Notes: generated from the sequence alone by a model not told the origin. Positions 36,569-46,530 are shown, numbered from the stretch's first letter. The stretch is 64,000 nucleotides of DNA from Pseudanabaena mucicola str. Chao 1806 (GCF_030323025.1 NZ_CP097329.1:3086001-3150000), one strand, 5' to 3'. Numbers and translations are program-made.

Positions 36569-39500
36569 CTAATTTTGTGGATTTATTAGATTTAAGAGTT
36601 GGTCAGGGGCGATCTCAAAGCCGCTTTTCTGGACGTTGTTCTGAGCAGTGTTCTGAGATGTGCTAATTCCCATCGCTTGCAGGAGTGCAGTTAAGGTGTC
36701 ACCTTGATTGCTCAATAAAAAGTTAAAGGCGGTGGCAAGGCGACGAGTTGAACTCTCCGCAATAGTGAGACGATCTTGCTCATTAGGCTCGCGATTAGTG
36801 ATATTCGTCGCCAACAGGAAGGAATCGATAGATGAAGGTAACTGGGTAAGCAATTGAGGTAATTCACCAAGGTTAGGAAGTTGAATAGAAGTACTCAAGA
36901 GAGAATTAGTAAATTGGAAATTTGATGAATTGATTAGCGAACTTTCTAGCCAATTGAACTGGTCAAACTGGCGGCGATCGCTTCCTAGCAAGAGCGCCAA
37001 AGTAGGAACCGCAGTATTAGCACTTGCCGTTGGCGTTATCGGCTTCGCCGCAATATTAGTATTACCATCATCTACATTTAGCGAAATAAACACTTGAGAA
37101 GTTCCCATTGGCGTAACTGTATTATTAGAGCTATTCTGACTTGAATTGTTTGGGTTGACACTGATGATAATGCGATCGGAACTAATGCCTTTATCCAATA
37201 GATAACTTCTCACCGCCAGTAGTTTAAACATCTCTAGATCCTGAGATGTCGCCACATTTATATTACCTGTCTGTAGCTCCAGTGTTGATGTGGAGCTACT
37301 CTTCAGACGCTCAATGATGCGATCAAGACTGGAATAGCTCAAATCAGCGATTTTGCCATCGTTGCCCACATTGACACCCAGAGAGATATTCGTTTTGTTA
37401 GGGGGCAGAGTTGTGGGGATTGATGCAGCCTCAGCTTGGAGGGTCGCATCAATTTTCGGGAATAGACTTTGTAAGAATTCCGTCGCAGGTGTAGCAGGTG
37501 AATTAGAAGAAATCGTTTGCAATCGGGTAGCGATCGCATTAAAGACTTCGGCTTGACCACTGAGGGCAAATTTAATGGGGGCTGAATTAGCAGTACTCAC
37601 TCGCTCGGTATTATTCAAGGCTAGACTACCCAAAGAGCGTAAGGTCATTTGCTGACTGGTCACGCCACGATCCATTAAATATTTTCTGGTCACCATCATT
37701 CTATTAGCAGCCAGATTATCACCCGAATTCATGTCTGCTAGGGAGCCAATATATGCTTGAATATCGAGGGAAAGATTTCCATATTCCTTGAGAACAGCAA
37801 CGAGATTTTCGAGAATTGCAATATCAGCGATCGCTAGATCAGTACTGCCAGCCTGTTTAGTATCTCTAAAGGTGAGCGATCGCGCTACATTGAGACTAAT
37901 AATTTGGGGCGTATTGGGAACAGCAGCAACTTTAGGTGTTGGGGCAGGGGGTTGTGCAACGGGAGCTTGCGGCTCCACTGGCTCGACTTGTTGACGCGGA
38001 GGGGTTTTTTGTAACCCAAAGCCATCAAATAATTCATTGAGCTTAACGGTGATCCCTGCATATAAACCACCAGCACTGCGTGTACCACTATAATCGCGAT
38101 CGGCATTAATGGAACCACTGCTATAACCTGCGGCTAGTCTAAGGTTGGGAGTAAGATAGTAACCTAGTTCACCCACTAGACCAACTTCGCTATAGCTAGC
38201 CGTAGGTTGATTGAGAATGCGAGTTTCGCCCACTAGCTCAAAGTTATAGCCTAGTCGATAGGTAAGTCGAAACTGCGACAGGGTGGTCAGTGATGTGGCT
38301 ATAAAATCTCTGGCGATCGTGGTGGTGCTATTGCGTAGGGCAAATTTGCCATAGAATTCCCATTGCCAGTTGGGGGCATAGATTCCTTCTAAAGCCAGAG
38401 TATTATCGCTGAAGCCGCTACCACTGCCCAGCAAAATGGAGTCGGGAATAGTATTTGGGTTTTGACGATATTCGTAACGCAACAGAGCGTTAAATTTATC
38501 ATCCTGCGGATCGCGGTAAGCTAAGCCCACCTTGAGACTGGCGATCGTCCCCAATCCAGCGATCAGTTGGTTTGCCGCAGTCGATTGCTGATAGTTAAAC
38601 AACAAAGTAAAAGCGGGAGAAAGTTTCCCTAAGGCCGCCGCCGTAAACACCGTATTACTGCTATTGCGATCGCTACGGTTCTCAAATTTTGCACTGGCTT
38701 TAAAATCGGGATTATCAGTATATTCTATCCCAATGTTGTAACTATCACCACTTTGGAATGTCAAGGAACTGGAGGATTGACCAACGGCAAAGGGTTGGAG
38801 AAAGGGAGTACCCGTTGTGGTTGTGGGAGTAAAATCTCCAAATATCCGTTCATATCCAAAATTCAAACGTAGTCCTGATAGAATTTGCCAGCGATGGTTG
38901 AGTCCCACCGATCCTTGAGTAGAAGTATTATTAATTCCACTCAGTAAAGAGTAACGACCTATCAAGCTCGTATCACTGCCTAGTTTATATTCACCGAGTA
39001 GATCAGCACTGGTGATTGAAGTACCTGCTAAAGAACCTGACTGGAACCATTGCTGACCGATGCGAGCCGTTAAGCCTTGCACGATTGTCCAATCTAACGC
39101 TAAAACACTGCGATCGGGAATGACGACATCAGCAGTTGCGGAAAGGCTAACTTCATTTTGGGCAGTGAGTTTCAGGTTTTCAGCAATTGGTAAACTTAAC
39201 CGCGATCGCAATTGCGTAGAGTTACTCGTTAAAACATTGGGCGGCTGACGATCTTGGCGATCGCGGTACAATAGATCGAGGTTGAGAATTGCTGCACCAA
39301 TATTTTGTTGCAAGCCCAAGCTAATTGTGCGTAAAGAATTGTCTACGGCTGATCCTGGTATCGCCTCTTGTCTCGGAGTGAGAAGATCCGTGAGGGAAGT
39401 TAAAGGTCGTGGGGCAATGCCTTTGTTATCTTCTTGATCATACTGAAATTGAAAACTAGTGGTGGGACTAAATTTAGCGGTTAACTGTCCTCCATACTTA

Positions 39501-41464
39501 GTTTGTCCGGGGACAAAGCTAATAGTGGCATTATTCGTAAATCCTGTTTCTGCTTTGGAATAATATAGTCTACCGAGAATCCCTGAAAAAAGCTCACTAT
39601 TGAGATCAAAGCGAATTGCGGAACCACTCACAAAACCTAAAATTTCTGAATCATTTTGTGATTGAGCATACTCCGCTATTAATTGCGTTTTTTCAGTTAA
39701 AGAGATTAAAGCATTTGCTCCATATAGAGAAAAGTTACGAATTCCTAAACTTTCTTTAAAATAATTTGCTCCAATCCAACTAGGCTGATTTTGGCTACGG
39801 TTAAAGTAATAACGTAGTTGTCCAGCATAAAGGTTACTATTATTCCCATCCTTCTCACTTTCATAGGTAACTACAATCTGACGACGCAAGAGTTGACCTG
39901 CATCACCCAATTCCGTCTGTAACAACGCCTTTCGGAATAGAATTGACCCATTGTCGTAATTTATATCGTAGTCAGTGCCTCTTGTGAGTTGCTTACGCAA
40001 AACTACAGTCCCTGAACTAAAGAAATCAATTAGTTCAATAAAAACATTTTCACTTCCATTAACCACAAAGCGGTTGGAGAGGAAATAAGTACCACTTGTA
40101 CCATTAGGAGCGATCGTATCGCGCTGAAAGCTCTTGCCAACATTGCTATAAAATCCTGTGATTTGTAAATCGCCAAGATTGAAGTTGCCTTTAAAGCCTT
40201 GGAGTTGACGATTGAGTGCGCTAAACTGCTGCGATCGCGAAGTAAACTCCTGAGTATTAAAATTTCCCCACATGAAATAGTCAGTACCTGCACCCTGCAC
40301 AGGTGAGTTACGCTCTAGGCGTAAATATAAACTGTCATAGGAGGGAGTAGTCAGAGTAGAAGTGGAGCTATCACCAGTAGTAGGATATAGAGGATCGCAA
40401 TACTTGATTGTGGAGGACAAGCTGCTATTTCCAGCGCAGTCCTGAATAAGTGGGCGGCTACTGTTTAATGCGCCTGTAATCAACCATTCGCCGACTCGAC
40501 CTGTACCAAATACGGCACTATTAAAATCTAATTGGGCCCGATTGTCGCGATCAATTGGTAAAAATTCCCGCAAACTGCGATAAAAATCTGTACCTCTTGC
40601 CCCAAAGCGCAAATCGATCACGCCAGTTACTAAGGAAGGACGCAAATCCGTTTCAAACTGAAGCTGTGTGAAGGCTTCCATTTGACCATCACGCGATCGC
40701 ACAGTAACTTGTCCAGTTTTTAAACTAGCGCGTAGCTGCGCGGTAAACTTTCCTTGTCTAGCTTGTACTTGAAATCCCGGTTGCTCAGGTGAAGCATCAG
40801 TACCAATAAATTCTCCATCACTAGCTTCCAATGTGACCAGAGCATCCCAATTAGAGCGATTGCCATTTTCATCTATTAGCTGTCCATCAACAGTGGCATA
40901 GGAGCGTCCATCGGCAGGAATACGGGTTTCCAGCGTTTTAATCGAGAGCTTTACTGGCACACCTCTGACCTTTAGATTTACGGAACTAGTCAGCGATGGG
41001 TCACCACCGATCGCCCTTGCCGCGATCGTATTATCACCAGCCTGTAAAGGTACGCCGTACCATGTTTGAGTAACTGTTTGATTAGCCTCATCTAATTCCG
41101 ATCGCCCAACCAAATTAGAATTTATTACTTTACCATTTACCAAAAGCTCGATTTTGGTTTTTAGCGGCAATTGAATGACTACTGTTGCGGCAGGGGAATC
41201 TATCACCGTACCAGTAGTGGGAGAGAGAATGGTAATCTTTGGGGATATTGCTGTGTTCGGGGCAGTTTGAGGTTGCTTAACTTGAGTTGGGCTGGCTTGC
41301 GGCGTTGAGCTTGTAATATTAATATCTTGATTAATATCTTGATTAATATTTTGATTAATATTTTGATCAAGTTTGGCATTAACAGGAGAGTTACCGAGTA
41401 GAAGTAAAATCTGAGGAATTACAAAAAACCCTGATTTTGTCAATAGAATAGATATCCTGTTCAT
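36569..41464 (-). CDS. Giant envelope protein: Ig-like domains, outer-membrane beta barrel, two degenerate OmpA-like domains
   Basis: 1631 residues. A signal peptide (ends near NSPVNA) is followed by Asn/Gln repeats (about 33-48) and two Ig-like domains (ISPKITILSPTTGTVIDSPA; IPADGRSYATVDGQLIDENG). From about 280 to 1150 there is a long run of amphipathic strands with aromatic ends (LYLRLERNSP, YDINYDNGSILFRK, IVVTYESE, LYAGQLRYYFNRS), as in large outer-membrane barrels. After a Pro-rich linker come two OmpA-like folds (about 1190-1280 and 1365-1450; VTRKYLMDRGVTSQQMTLRSLG and VRSYLLDKGISSDRIIISV), both without the usual Asp and Arg of the PG site. Probably the outer-membrane hub of the six-gene operon. 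The start overlaps the previous stop (TAATG), implying coupled translation. Confidence 0.75.
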   Translation of the reverse strand: MNRISILLTKSGFFVIPQILLLLGNSPVNAKLDQNINQNINQDINQDINITSSTPQASPTQVKQPQTAPNTAISPKITILSPTTGTVIDSPAATVVIQLPLKTKIELLVNGKVINSNLVGRSELDEANQTVTQTWYGVPLQAGDNTIAARAIGGDPSLTSSVNLKVRGVPVKLSIKTLETRIPADGRSYATVDGQLIDENGNRSNWDALVTLEASDGEFIGTDASPEQPGFQVQARQGKFTAQLRASLKTGQVTVRSRDGQMEAFTQLQFETDLRPSLVTGVIDLRFGARGTDFYRSLREFLPIDRDNRAQLDFNSAVFGTGRVGEWLITGALNSSRPLIQDCAGNSSLSSTIKYCDPLYPTTGDSSTSTLTTPSYDSLYLRLERNSPVQGAGTDYFMWGNFNTQEFTSRSQQFSALNRQLQGFKGNFNLGDLQITGFYSNVGKSFQRDTIAPNGTSGTYFLSNRFVVNGSENVFIELIDFFSSGTVVLRKQLTRGTDYDINYDNGSILFRKALLQTELGDAGQLLRRQIVVTYESEKDGNNSNLYAGQLRYYFNRSQNQPSWIGANYFKESLGIRNFSLYGANALISLTEKTQLIAEYAQSQNDSEILGFVSGSAIRFDLNSELFSGILGRLYYSKAETGFTNNATISFVPGQTKYGGQLTAKFSPTTSFQFQYDQEDNKGIAPRPLTSLTDLLTPRQEAIPGSAVDNSLRTISLGLQQNIGAAILNLDLLYRDRQDRQPPNVLTSNSTQLRSRLSLPIAENLKLTAQNEVSLSATADVVIPDRSVLALDWTIVQGLTARIGQQWFQSGSLAGTSITSADLLGEYKLGSDTSLIGRYSLLSGINNTSTQGSVGLNHRWQILSGLRLNFGYERIFGDFTPTTTTGTPFLQPFAVGQSSSSLTFQSGDSYNIGIEYTDNPDFKASAKFENRSDRNSSNTVFTAAALGKLSPAFTLLFNYQQSTAANQLIAGLGTIASLKVGLAYRDPQDDKFNALLRYEYRQNPNTIPDSILLGSGSGFSDNTLALEGIYAPNWQWEFYGKFALRNSTTTIARDFIATSLTTLSQFRLTYRLGYNFELVGETRILNQPTASYSEVGLVGELGYYLTPNLRLAAGYSSGSINADRDYSGTRSAGGLYAGITVKLNELFDGFGLQKTPPRQQVEPVEPQAPVAQPPAPTPKVAAVPNTPQIISLNVARSLTFRDTKQAGSTDLAIADIAILENLVAVLKEYGNLSLDIQAYIGSLADMNSGDNLAANRMMVTRKYLMDRGVTSQQMTLRSLGSLALNNTERVSTANSAPIKFALSGQAEVFNAIATRLQTISSNSPATPATEFLQSLFPKIDATLQAEAASIPTTLPPNKTNISLGVNVGNDGKIADLSYSSLDRIIERLKSSSTSTLELQTGNINVATSQDLEMFKLLAVRSYLLDKGISSDRIIISVNPNNSSQNSSNNTVTPMGTSQVFISLNVDDGNTNIAAKPITPTASANTAVPTLALLLGSDRRQFDQFNWLESSLINSSNFQFTNSLLSTSIQLPNLGELPQLLTQLPSSIDSFLLATNITNREPNEQDRLTIAESSTRRLATAFNFLLSNQGDTLTALLQAMGISTSQNTAQNNVQKSGFEIAPDQLLNLINPQN
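41321..41368. repeat. 12-bp tandem repeat, four copies, within the barrel gene
   Basis: Unit aatatcttgatt, copies at 41321, 41333, 41345 and 41357; the last two have T for C and the last ends in C. It encodes the tetrapeptide series DQNI-NQNI-NQDI-NQDI just after the signal peptide. Because the unit is a multiple of 3, slippage changes length but not frame. Confidence 0.85.
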
Positions 41465-43023
41465 TATTTTGCACCTCCTTGCTGGCTACTATTAACGCCT
41501 CGCGCCGCAGGAGTCACAGCAAAGTTCACCCGTCCTAGGGAACCAGGAGCTAGTCTCACTAGGCGAGATTGGCTATTACGTTCAATAAAATACAAATTTG
41601 GTGCAAGGGTATATCCAGGAGTAGAAGTTAAGTCGATCGCCAAAGTACGACTACCCGCAAGTACATTACTGAGAGAATAAAATCCATTCGCATCCGTAAC
41701 AATGCGAGTGCCATCATCCATGTAGATCACTGCATTTGGCATACCAGGTTCGCCAGGTTGTTGTTCACCATCAAAATTTTTATCAACAAAAACTCGTCCG
41801 ATTAAAGTTCCACAATCCGATAGAATCCCCGGTTGAACCCTAATCCGATAGGATGCAGGTCCATCTCTCACATCCCGTGGTGGCGTGGAGAAAAGGACAC
41901 CCGATACAGTGGCGCGGTTAATGCCATTTCCGCGTAATGCATCATTAGTCACTTGGGCAGCATACACTAGATTGAGAACAGCACTATTGACGATTGCTGG
42001 AGGAATTTCAGTGCTTTGGATTGCAAAAGTTAGGGTTCTACCATTCTGGCTCACCGCAATAGGCACAGAGGCTCCTCCTAATTCAGCCCGCACTGAATTA
42101 TTAACATACTGGAATCCCACTGGCAAATCATCAAGAATTACTGGTAGTCTAATTGCATTATTCGCAAGATTTTTTACAGCCAGACGATAAACCACAACAT
42201 CCCCAGGTTGGGCTGCCGCGCGATCGCCTGTTTTCAATATCTGGATCGACTGGGCATCAAATATACAGAGATTTAGATTGACTATAGCTAGTGATAGCCC
42301 CTCTGCCGCCGCGTCCTCAATATTGAAGGTTCCATTGATCGAATTTTGTCCATTAGTTGAAGAGATTGGATTACCATCTAGAGATGTTGCCGTATAGCTG
42401 AGGATATTTCCATTCCGAGCAGTGATTACAATTCTGATCCTACGTCCACCTAGGGAAGAGTTAGCTGGAGGTTTCACAGCTAAAATGTACTGACTACCCA
42501 CAGAAACTTGACCTCGATTAGGATCTAGCAGAAAGCTATATTTCCCTTGATCGCTGTTAGTTAAGAAGAAAGGATTAGCATTAAAAAAGTTGGGTTCTAT
42601 GCCAACTCTCTTATTAGCCCCAGCTTGATTGGGTGGGACTGTAGCGGTTAGGGAAATAGGTGCGCCAATATCTCCCACTGCATTGAGAGGCTCATACAAA
42701 CCGACACTAAAACCTGTGTAATTTGGAAGTAACCCGCCATCTTGACAATTTGTTAAACGACCAAATGGATCAATCAGTGGTTGAGATGGAACTAATTGAT
42801 TCTGAAGTGTTTGAGATACCCCAAAAAACACATTTCCAGTTGCTGGCTCAGTATAGGTATAGTTTGCCGTGTTCTGAATTGGTGGATTTAGAATTACTGG
42901 CTGTGCTAAGGCAGATTCTAATAATTGAGATGCTCCCAACAGCAGAGTTGCAGTCAGTTTTAAACTTCTGTGCAAGAAATATTTGTTAAGTAGTGGTCTT
43001 GTTGCCCAGTTTCGCTTTGTCAT
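41464..43023 (-). CDS. Exported DUF11 + SdrD_B-like surface protein
   Basis: 519 residues. A signal peptide (LTATLLLGASQLLESALAQ, about 41) leads to a beta-rich domain (about 50-255) with no clear family, then a DUF11 domain (about 262-385; IQILKTGDRAAAQPGDVVVYRLAVKN ... LDDLPVGFQYVNNSVRA) and an SdrD_B-like/carboxypeptidase-regulatory fold (GRVFVDKNFDGEQQPGEPG ... TDANGFYSLSNV, about 410-480) whose DKNFDGEQQPGE loop is a probable calcium site. The C-terminal tail has no sorting signal. The stop overlaps the start of the 1631-residue gene (TAATG); the preceding gene is 24 bp away. Likely a secreted partner of the barrel. Confidence 0.8.
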   Translation of the reverse strand: MTKRNWATRPLLNKYFLHRSLKLTATLLLGASQLLESALAQPVILNPPIQNTANYTYTEPATGNVFFGVSQTLQNQLVPSQPLIDPFGRLTNCQDGGLLPNYTGFSVGLYEPLNAVGDIGAPISLTATVPPNQAGANKRVGIEPNFFNANPFFLTNSDQGKYSFLLDPNRGQVSVGSQYILAVKPPANSSLGGRRIRIVITARNGNILSYTATSLDGNPISSTNGQNSINGTFNIEDAAAEGLSLAIVNLNLCIFDAQSIQILKTGDRAAAQPGDVVVYRLAVKNLANNAIRLPVILDDLPVGFQYVNNSVRAELGGASVPIAVSQNGRTLTFAIQSTEIPPAIVNSAVLNLVYAAQVTNDALRGNGINRATVSGVLFSTPPRDVRDGPASYRIRVQPGILSDCGTLIGRVFVDKNFDGEQQPGEPGMPNAVIYMDDGTRIVTDANGFYSLSNVLAGSRTLAIDLTSTPGYTLAPNLYFIERNSQSRLVRLAPGSLGRVNFAVTPAARGVNSSQQGGAK

Positions 43024-43047
43024 CTGAAGTCAATATTTTTCTATGTT

Positions 43048-43611
43048 TTAGCGAATGCGAACTTGATAGCTCGCATTTACCACTGTTTGAGCAGGGAAGG
43101 TATCACCAAAGTTCCAACGTACATTTGTGTACATACTTGCAGGAGCAGGTTGATTAACAATCTCACCATTTTCAAGTTTGACCCGAATGGAAGGACTTTC
43201 GCTATAAGTTCTACCACCATCAATGCTGTACTCTAATTTCACACCCTCAACATTTGGTAAGGTTGCTGAATTTAATACATAAACAGAACCTTGCGGAATT
43301 GGTTGAGTGACAACTAATTTTTTGATATTGCGATCGCTAGTATTACTAGCAGTCACCACATAGCGAATAGTTTCACCAGGACGGAGTGAAGCATCTTTTG
43401 GGATTGCTTTCCAATCTCCTCGACCTGAGGCAACAGCAATAATCGATTGCCTTTGAGCAGCAAGCTGAAGTTGAATGGCTGATTGCGGCTTTGCGCTTTG
43501 CGCGATCGCAGGTTCGTTTTGCTGCAAACTTGCTAACATTGGCATATTAGCTAAGGAAACAGTAGAAATGAGGGCGATCGCGCCCAAGCCGATCATATTC
43601 ATATATTTCAT
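43048..43611 (-). CDS. Small exported DUF11-like protein
   Basis: 187 residues. A signal peptide (GLGAIALISTVSLANMPMLAS) and a Gln/Ala-rich stretch are followed by one DUF11-type beta-sandwich (about 72-187): DASLRPGETIRYVVTASNTS, RNIKKLVVTQPIPQGSVYVL, GVKLEYSIDGGRTY, YTNVRWNFGDTFPAQTVVNA, ending VRIR. Single-domain DUF11 proteins may cap or link longer repeat proteins. It sits 24 bp upstream of the 519-residue gene. A family C mobile repeat separates it from the 861-residue gene. Confidence 0.8.
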   Translation of the reverse strand: MKYMNMIGLGAIALISTVSLANMPMLASLQQNEPAIAQSAKPQSAIQLQLAAQRQSIIAVASGRGDWKAIPKDASLRPGETIRYVVTASNTSDRNIKKLVVTQPIPQGSVYVLNSATLPNVEGVKLEYSIDGGRTYSESPSIRVKLENGEIVNQPAPASMYTNVRWNFGDTFPAQTVVNASYQVRIR

Positions 43612-43693
43612 TGGGATTGTCTAACTTGAATTATCTAATTTGATAACAGACGTAACAATTACTATGATTATCATGTAATCGTTCTATCTAAGT

Positions 43694-43786
43694 TAGGACT
43701 TACACAAACCGAACGAATTTATTAGGCTTGGGGTAGATGTGGTGCGGGCTTTGCCCGCACCACATCTACCCAATGCGTAAGTCCTA
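43694..43786 (-). mobile_element. Family C repeat, copy C2 (93 bp), inside the surface-protein operon
   Basis: TAGGACTTACACAAACC ... ATGCGTAAGTCCTA with target duplication TAAGT (43689-43693 and 43787-43791). Opposite orientation to C1. It fills most of the 181-bp gap between two operon genes; its hairpin may weaken read-through. Confidence 0.9.
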
Positions 43787-43792
43787 TAAGTT

Positions 43793-46378
43793 CTAGTTCA
43801 ACTTACGTTGAAAAGTAAACGTTCTAGTCGTTTGAGGTGGAACCACACCAGTAACAGTATTTACATACTTAGTAACATCTGTCGCTGCTGTAAGCCCAGT
43901 TATATCACTACCCAACACAGCAGGAATACCATTAAAGAATGTAATTGTTGAAGCTCCAGAATCCTTCGCTGAACCAACAACGTTACTGGTATCAATCACT
44001 CCATTAGTAGGAGGATTGTCTATCGCCCAATTGTTAGTCCCTGCTGTACCATCTTCTGTAATTACAACCTTATCAGCATTTAAAATCACGTTACCAGTTC
44101 CCGATATAGATTCGGAAATGTTCTTATAGGTAATCCGATACTCAATGATATTTCCTGGAGCAGGTTTTTTAGGTCCAATGCTAAAGGTTCCATCTGTACC
44201 TTGCACAGCAGCCCCAGTACCCTGTAAAATGCGGGACTCTTTCAGTAGTTGTAAAAATCCAGTGTATACACGGTCAATGGTGATATTGCGAGGCTCTACT
44301 AAAGGATCTGGATCAATTGCACCATTATTATTTACATCAAGAAAAGCTGTGATTGGTACGGGGAAACCACGTTGGATCGTAGTTGTGACAGGCGTACCTT
44401 GAGCAGTAGTATCTGTTGAAAGTGGTGTACCAGGAGGGAGGTCAACACTAACACCATAATTAGCATTAGCACCACTATTAATTGGAACGGCTGCCGCAGG
44501 AATGCTCACGGGATTCGTTGCACTAATTGGATTACCATTAGCAGCATTACCCACTGCTGACACAAATACAAAGGTTGTGCCATTATAACTATAGGTTGCT
44601 GATGTGCTTTGATAAGATATGGTCACTACAGTGTTTGTAGGTAGATCGGTCAAAATTGCTGGTGGTGTAGGTATTAGGGCAATATTGCCAGCAGTTGTAC
44701 CATTATTGACAACAGTATTTGTAAAAGATACAGGTGCAGGATCGATTGGTGTCCCAGGAGGGATATTTGGACCAATCAAAGCTGATTTATTAGTAAAATC
44801 ATTATTGTTATCAGTTGGACCTACAGCAGCAGGAGTTCCATTTGGTCCATTTAAAATAGAAAGTGCATTAGGTACAGAAATTGTAAATGGATTGAAATTA
44901 CCAATTGCGCTATTAGTACCAGTATTATTATTCTGATTATCAAGATTAGTTGCTGGAGTGGCAGTATAACCCGAATCTTGGGTTGTTGGGAAAGTGCCGC
45001 CAGCAAAGTTGTCTGGGTTTTGATCTCCTGAGTTATCGTAGACCTTGTTGGTGGCTGGATCGTTATTACCAGAAGTTGTACCTGCTACCTGAGCAATGTT
45101 GTAAATAGTTGTGGGTGTGGTTGCTGGTAGTGGAATTGGGGAAGTTATAACTTGAATATTAAATCCTGTAACAGTTGCTCCAGGTGCAACTGAAGTAAAC
45201 ACGTTAGGATCATTAATAAAACCAACCCTTCTGACCGAACCTAGTGCTGGTGCGGTAGTTGTCCAAGCAGCAGCATTGGCAGTGACTGTAATAGGATCAT
45301 CAGTGCTATAGACGACTACCCATCCCGGAGGAGGAGTTGGCGCGGCATTAAGTACAGTATTTAGAGGAATCGCATCAGAAACTAAGATCCGAGTCGTGTT
45401 TGGAGTGCCATTAACAGTAATAGGTATACCAGCTAGAGCCGCAGGAGTAATGGCTGGAACTGAACCAGTTAAATCAGTATTCTCAACCCGTAAACTCAAA
45501 CCATAGGTGATTACGTCGTCATTCAGAACAGATAGATTACCTGCATTATAGGCAGTTCTAGTTTTGAGAATAGTTGCTAAAGCCTTAGTTGCCGCAGTAT
45601 TACCTACTGCAGTTTGCTGAGTCGCACTCGCTTCTCTAACCCCATTAGTTGGTGGTCCCGATGTATTTCCATTGTCTACGGTGTAAACGTCACCACCATC
45701 AGCAATTCTTGGTTGGTTCTGAGCATTACCGGGGGTTTGACCTAGTCTAACAGCGATGACATCTCCTGGTAGTGCGATAGTTTGCACGGTAATCGGCACA
45801 CGCACTTGCACAGTGCCATTTACAGGGATAGCGGCTGTTGTTATACCACCAGGAGGAATATTCGTCCAAGTCACCCCGCCATCAGTGCTGTATTGTAATG
45901 TCCCATTAGGTGGAATATTACCATTTTTGTCTGTGGGTAGTACGCCATTAACTGTTGCTGGACCTGTTGTTGTGGCTAGGTTAGGGATCTGGAATTTAGT
46001 TGGAGCATTACCGACGTTGGTTACGGTGTAGGTGTAAATCAGTAAATCATTAACCGCAACAGATCCTCCATTGCTGTCAGTAATTCCAGAGGCTGTTACC
46101 GTGATACCTGCAATTTCTGCAACTGTAACCGTAACTTCATTAGATGTTGTATTAATCTGATTCCCAGGATTATTAGGATCTTCATAAGTACCTGTAGCCC
46201 TGTTCAGAATTTGGGTTCCTGCGGGAGTTTGCGGAACAGGTTGCGCTGATACGATTAGGGGAGCAAGCTGCCAAGTGGCAACAAAAGATGCTGTCGCGAG
46301 AAGAAAATAACGGATCATAGGAATGCTAGTCGCTCTTCTTGGATAGCTTGTTTTTAGCCAATGGATATTTTTTTGCAA
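43793..46378 (-). CDS. Large exported DUF11-like repeat protein
   Basis: 861 residues, or 841 if the Met at about residue 21 (MIRYFLLATASFVATWQLAP) is the start; that choice gives a standard signal peptide ending near VSAQPVP. The mature protein begins GTQILNRATGTYEDPNNPGN, a motif frequent in DUF11 surface proteins (NxATATYxDP). Several beta-sandwich units follow (IYTYTVTNVGNAPTKFQIPN; TDLTGSVPAITPAALAGIPI; IEYRITYKNISESISGTGNV). The composition is very rich in Asn, Thr, Gly and Pro and nearly free of Cys, unlike the 1416-residue protein. It ends TRTFTFQRKLN with no anchor. It is the first gene of the surface operon; family C repeats bracket it at both ends. Confidence 0.75.
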   Translation of the reverse strand: MQKNIHWLKTSYPRRATSIPMIRYFLLATASFVATWQLAPLIVSAQPVPQTPAGTQILNRATGTYEDPNNPGNQINTTSNEVTVTVAEIAGITVTASGITDSNGGSVAVNDLLIYTYTVTNVGNAPTKFQIPNLATTTGPATVNGVLPTDKNGNIPPNGTLQYSTDGGVTWTNIPPGGITTAAIPVNGTVQVRVPITVQTIALPGDVIAVRLGQTPGNAQNQPRIADGGDVYTVDNGNTSGPPTNGVREASATQQTAVGNTAATKALATILKTRTAYNAGNLSVLNDDVITYGLSLRVENTDLTGSVPAITPAALAGIPITVNGTPNTTRILVSDAIPLNTVLNAAPTPPPGWVVVYSTDDPITVTANAAAWTTTAPALGSVRRVGFINDPNVFTSVAPGATVTGFNIQVITSPIPLPATTPTTIYNIAQVAGTTSGNNDPATNKVYDNSGDQNPDNFAGGTFPTTQDSGYTATPATNLDNQNNNTGTNSAIGNFNPFTISVPNALSILNGPNGTPAAVGPTDNNNDFTNKSALIGPNIPPGTPIDPAPVSFTNTVVNNGTTAGNIALIPTPPAILTDLPTNTVVTISYQSTSATYSYNGTTFVFVSAVGNAANGNPISATNPVSIPAAAVPINSGANANYGVSVDLPPGTPLSTDTTAQGTPVTTTIQRGFPVPITAFLDVNNNGAIDPDPLVEPRNITIDRVYTGFLQLLKESRILQGTGAAVQGTDGTFSIGPKKPAPGNIIEYRITYKNISESISGTGNVILNADKVVITEDGTAGTNNWAIDNPPTNGVIDTSNVVGSAKDSGASTITFFNGIPAVLGSDITGLTAATDVTKYVNTVTGVVPPQTTRTFTFQRKLN

Positions 46379-46437
46379 GTGACACGTCTCCTATTTTGCT
46401 GATTTTTATATAAAGTATTTATCGATAATTGATTAGC

Positions 46438-46530
46438 TAGGACTTACGCAAACCGAACGAATTTATTAGGCTTGAGGTAGATGTGGTGCGGGCTTCGCCC
46501 GCACCACATCTACCCAATGCGTAAGTCCTA
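46438..46530 (-). mobile_element. Family C repeat, copy C3 (93 bp)
   Basis: Same orientation as C2; target duplication TTAGC (46433-46437 and 46531-46535). Central loop TTC. It lies 59 bp upstream of the first surface-operon gene. Confidence 0.9.
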
